From Paraburkholderia phenazinium (GTDB lineage Bacteria > Pseudomonadota > Gammaproteobacteria > Burkholderiales > Burkholderiaceae), in NCBI RefSeq assembly GCF_900142845.1, contig NZ_FSRU01000002.1, forward strand, positions 372,001 through 436,000: 64,000 nucleotides of DNA. Direction: 5' to 3'. This document shows positions 61,704-64,000 of this stretch, one piece after another (the first letter of the stretch is position 1; every line of letters starts with the position of its first letter). A program made the translations under genes and the position numbers. The notes beneath the pieces are model-generated. The model worked only from the letters and a program-made list of their open reading frames with translations, was not told where the DNA came from and ran no database searches.

Positions 61704-64000
61704 ATGCAACGAGAAAAAATCATCGACAAGCCCTTGAGCAAATATCCGTACCCGATTCCGAGCCGCGAAGAAATCCTCGGCGTGCTACGCACGAGTGAAG
61801 CGCCGCTTGCAGCGAACGACATCGCCGAAGCCTTGTCGATCAAGCGCCAGGAGCGCGAAGGATTTTTCAAGCGTCTGGCGGCAATGGAGCGCGATGGCCA
61901 GATCCGGCTCGATCAGCGCAATCATTACCAGCTTACGCATCCCTCCAATTTCGTCGGCGGCCGCGTGCAGGGCCACCGCGATGGCTACGGGTTTCTCGTG
62001 CGCGACGACGGCCAGGACGACCTGTTCCTGCCCACCGGCGAGATGCAGAAGGTCATGCACAACGACCGCGTGCTCGCGCGGATCGTCGGCTACGACCGGC
62101 GCGGCCGGCCCGAAGGCCATATCGTCGAAGTCACGGACCGCGCCAACAAGCGCGTGATCGGCCGCCTGCTCAACGAGAACGGCGCCCTGATCGTCGCGCC
62201 GGAAGACAAGCGCATCGGCCACGACATTCTGATCACGCAAAACACCAAGAAGGCGAAGGTCGGCCAGGTGGTGGTGGTCGAACTGACGGATTTCCCGAGC
62301 CGCCATTCGCAGCCGCTCGGCCGCGTCGTGGAAGTGCTGGGCGATATCGACGACCCGGGCATGGAAATCGAAATCGCCGTGCGCAAGTACGGCGTGCCGC
62401 ACGAGTTCAGCCAGGCCGCGCTGGATGACGCCGCGCGGCTGCCGGACGAAGTGCGTCCCACGGACATCCGCCATCGCGTCGACCTGCGCGATGTGCCGCT
62501 CGTCACGATCGACGGCGAAGACGCCCGCGACTTCGACGATGCGGTGTACTGCGAACCGGTGGCGGTCGGCAAGGGCGAGGGCTTCCGCCTGATCGTCGCC
62601 ATCGCCGACGTCTCGCACTACGTGCATCCGAAGAGCGGCCTCGACGTCGATGCGATCGAGCGCAGCACCTCGGTCTACTTCCCGCGCCGCGTGATCCCCA
62701 TGCTGCCGGAGAAGCTGTCGAACGGGTTGTGTTCGCTGAATCCGCACGTCGACCGCTGCGTGCTGGTGTGCGACATGGTGATCACCGCGCGCGGCGAGAT
62801 CAAGGCGTATCAGTTCTATCCGGGCGTGATGCATTCGTCGGCGCGCCTGACCTATACCGAAGTCGCCGCGGTGCTGAAGAACACCAAGGGCCCCGAAGCG
62901 ACCCGTCGCGCGGCCTTGCTGCCGCAACTGCAGAACCTGTACGGCGTCTACAAGTCGCTGTTCGCCGCCCGGCAAAAGCGCGGCGCGATCGACTTCGACA
63001 CTACCGAGACCTACATCGTCTGCAATGCGCAGGGCAAGATCGAGCAGATCATTCCGCGCACTCGCAACGACGCGCACAAGCTGATCGAAGAATGCATGCT
63101 GGCCGCCAACGTCTGCGCGGCCGACTTCATGAAGCGCAACAAGCACCCGGGCCTGTACCGCGTGCACGCGGGGCCGACGACCGAGAAGCTCGAGAACCTG
63201 CGCACCTTCCTGCGCGGCATGGGCCTCACGCTGGGCGGCGGCGACTCGCCGCATGCGAGCGACTACGCCGCGCTGATGGCGCACATTCGCGACCGGCCCG
63301 ACGCGCAGATGCTGCAGACCATGCTGCTGCGCTCGATGCAACAGGCCGTCTACAGCCCCGAGAACATCGGCCACTTCGGTCTCGCCTATGAAGCGTACGC
63401 GCACTTTACGAGCCCGATCCGCCGCTATCCCGATCTGCTGACCCACCGCGCGATCTACGCGATCCTGCAGGGCCGCAAGTACACGCCGGAGGCGCCGCAC
63501 GGCGTCGATCTGAACACGGCCTTGTCGCCGCGTGCCCGCGCCATGCAGCAGGCCGACGACGAAAAGCGCGGCCGCACGCGTTCGAACAACGTGGCGATCT
63601 GGGAAGAGCTCGGCCTGCATTGCTCGGCCAACGAGCGCCGTGCCGACGAAGCCTCGCGCGACGTCGAAGCGTGGCTCAAGTGCTACTTCATGCGCGACAA
63701 GCTCGGTGAAGAATACGGCGGCATGGTGAGCGGCGTGACGTCGTTCGGCATCTTCGTGCAGCTCGACGCGCTCTTCATCGAAGGCCTCGTGCACGTCACC
63801 GAACTCGGCTCCGATTACTTCCAGTACGACGAGATCAAGAACGAGCTGCGCGGCGAACGCACGGGTATCCGCTATCGTCTGTCGGACCGCGTGCGCGTGC
63901 AGGTGAGCCGCGTCGATCTGGATGCGCGCAAGATCGATTTCCGGCTGGTGCGCGATACGCCGATCAAGTCGCCGGGCTCGCGTGCGCCGCTCGCCGACAA
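61704..64000 (+). CDS. rnr: Ribonuclease R, 3' truncated by window edge
   Basis: Processive 3'-5' exoribonuclease that degrades structured RNA. About 765 codons are visible and the frame is still open at the end. The start ATG at 61704 (MQREKIIDKPLSKYPYPIPS) is the only one in frame, as the reading frame upstream is closed by a TGA at 61635 with no ATG between. N-terminal helix-turn-helix (about 15-80), cold-shock domains (GGRVQGHRDGYGFLVRDDG), RNB catalytic domain with VTIDGEDARDFDDAVYCE (the acidic metal site), HFGLAYEAYAHFTSPIRRYP, then the S1 domain (GMVSGVTSFGIFVQLDALFI). No ribosome site is obvious. Confidence 0.97.
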   Translation, partial: MQREKIIDKPLSKYPYPIPSREEILGVLRTSEAPLAANDIAEALSIKRQEREGFFKRLAAMERDGQIRLDQRNHYQLTHPSNFVGGRVQGHRDGYGFLVRDDGQDDLFLPTGEMQKVMHNDRVLARIVGYDRRGRPEGHIVEVTDRANKRVIGRLLNENGALIVAPEDKRIGHDILITQNTKKAKVGQVVVVELTDFPSRHSQPLGRVVEVLGDIDDPGMEIEIAVRKYGVPHEFSQAALDDAARLPDEVRPTDIRHRVDLRDVPLVTIDGEDARDFDDAVYCEPVAVGKGEGFRLIVAIADVSHYVHPKSGLDVDAIERSTSVYFPRRVIPMLPEKLSNGLCSLNPHVDRCVLVCDMVITARGEIKAYQFYPGVMHSSARLTYTEVAAVLKNTKGPEATRRAALLPQLQNLYGVYKSLFAARQKRGAIDFDTTETYIVCNAQGKIEQIIPRTRNDAHKLIEECMLAANVCAADFMKRNKHPGLYRVHAGPTTEKLENLRTFLRGMGLTLGGGDSPHASDYAALMAHIRDRPDAQMLQTMLLRSMQQAVYSPENIGHFGLAYEAYAHFTSPIRRYPDLLTHRAIYAILQGRKYTPEAPHGVDLNTALSPRARAMQQADDEKRGRTRSNNVAIWEELGLHCSANERRADEASRDVEAWLKCYFMRDKLGEEYGGMVSGVTSFGIFVQLDALFIEGLVHVTELGSDYFQYDEIKNELRGERTGIRYRLSDRVRVQVSRVDLDARKIDFRLVRDTPIKSPGSRAPLAD

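Overview
The window looks like chromosomal DNA of a Burkholderia sensu lato bacterium, most likely Paraburkholderia. The evidence is high G+C with long antisense shadow frames, close matches in gene content (2-oxoglutarate dehydrogenase odhA-odhB-lpdA, DUF2968, a long-tailed second Hfq), and a flp/tad locus ending in a sigma-54 activator. No phage, integrase, CRISPR array or complete insertion sequence is visible.

Layout. 1-5.9 kb: 3' part of truB, then a leftward marR-outer membrane factor-emrA-emrB drug efflux operon. 6.2-17.5 kb: core genes typA, odhA-odhB-lpdA and zapE, interrupted at 8.2-9.3 kb by a compositionally different gene that I read as a YopT/AvrPphB-type (peptidase C58) effector candidate, plus a stand-alone DUF4096 'half transposase'. 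17.6-23.4 kb: leftward block of two paralogous repeat-rich lipoproteins, an FhaC/ShlB-like outer membrane transporter and a DUF2147 protein. 24.0-37.1 kb: complete tad (Flp pilus) locus from the 56-residue pilin to a sigma-54 activator, with a good -24/-12 element just downstream of flp. 37.1-45.2 kb: DUF2968, LtrA, small orphan proteins, a long-tailed Hfq, a 48-residue lipoprotein with ECF sigma and anti-sigma genes, a vanillyl-alcohol-oxidase-type flavoprotein and a frameshifted Tat-signal gene. 45.2-55.7 kb: DUF1571 protein, then a leftward fatty-acid oxidation cluster (TetR/PsrA-like regulator, fadE, two-domain fabG, maoC, thiolase, fadD). 56-64 kb: MFS carrier, orphan GT-C glycosyltransferase, ClC-type channel, two tRNA-Leu(CAG) genes and the 5' part of rnr (RNase R).

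How the genes work together. The tad genes encode a whole machine: pilin, prepilin peptidase, pseudopilins, secretin, ATPase, inner-membrane platform and assembly lipoprotein, probably controlled by the sigma-54 activator at the end of the locus. The fad cluster encodes every step of a beta-oxidation-like cycle except a classical FadB, under a TetR regulator with its own palindromic operators. The lipoprotein-lipoprotein-TpsB block and the C58 protease candidate are the parts least explained by known biology. Several genes too short for routine ORF calling (flp, the 48-residue lipoprotein, a 57-residue protein) were found by reading the sequence directly.
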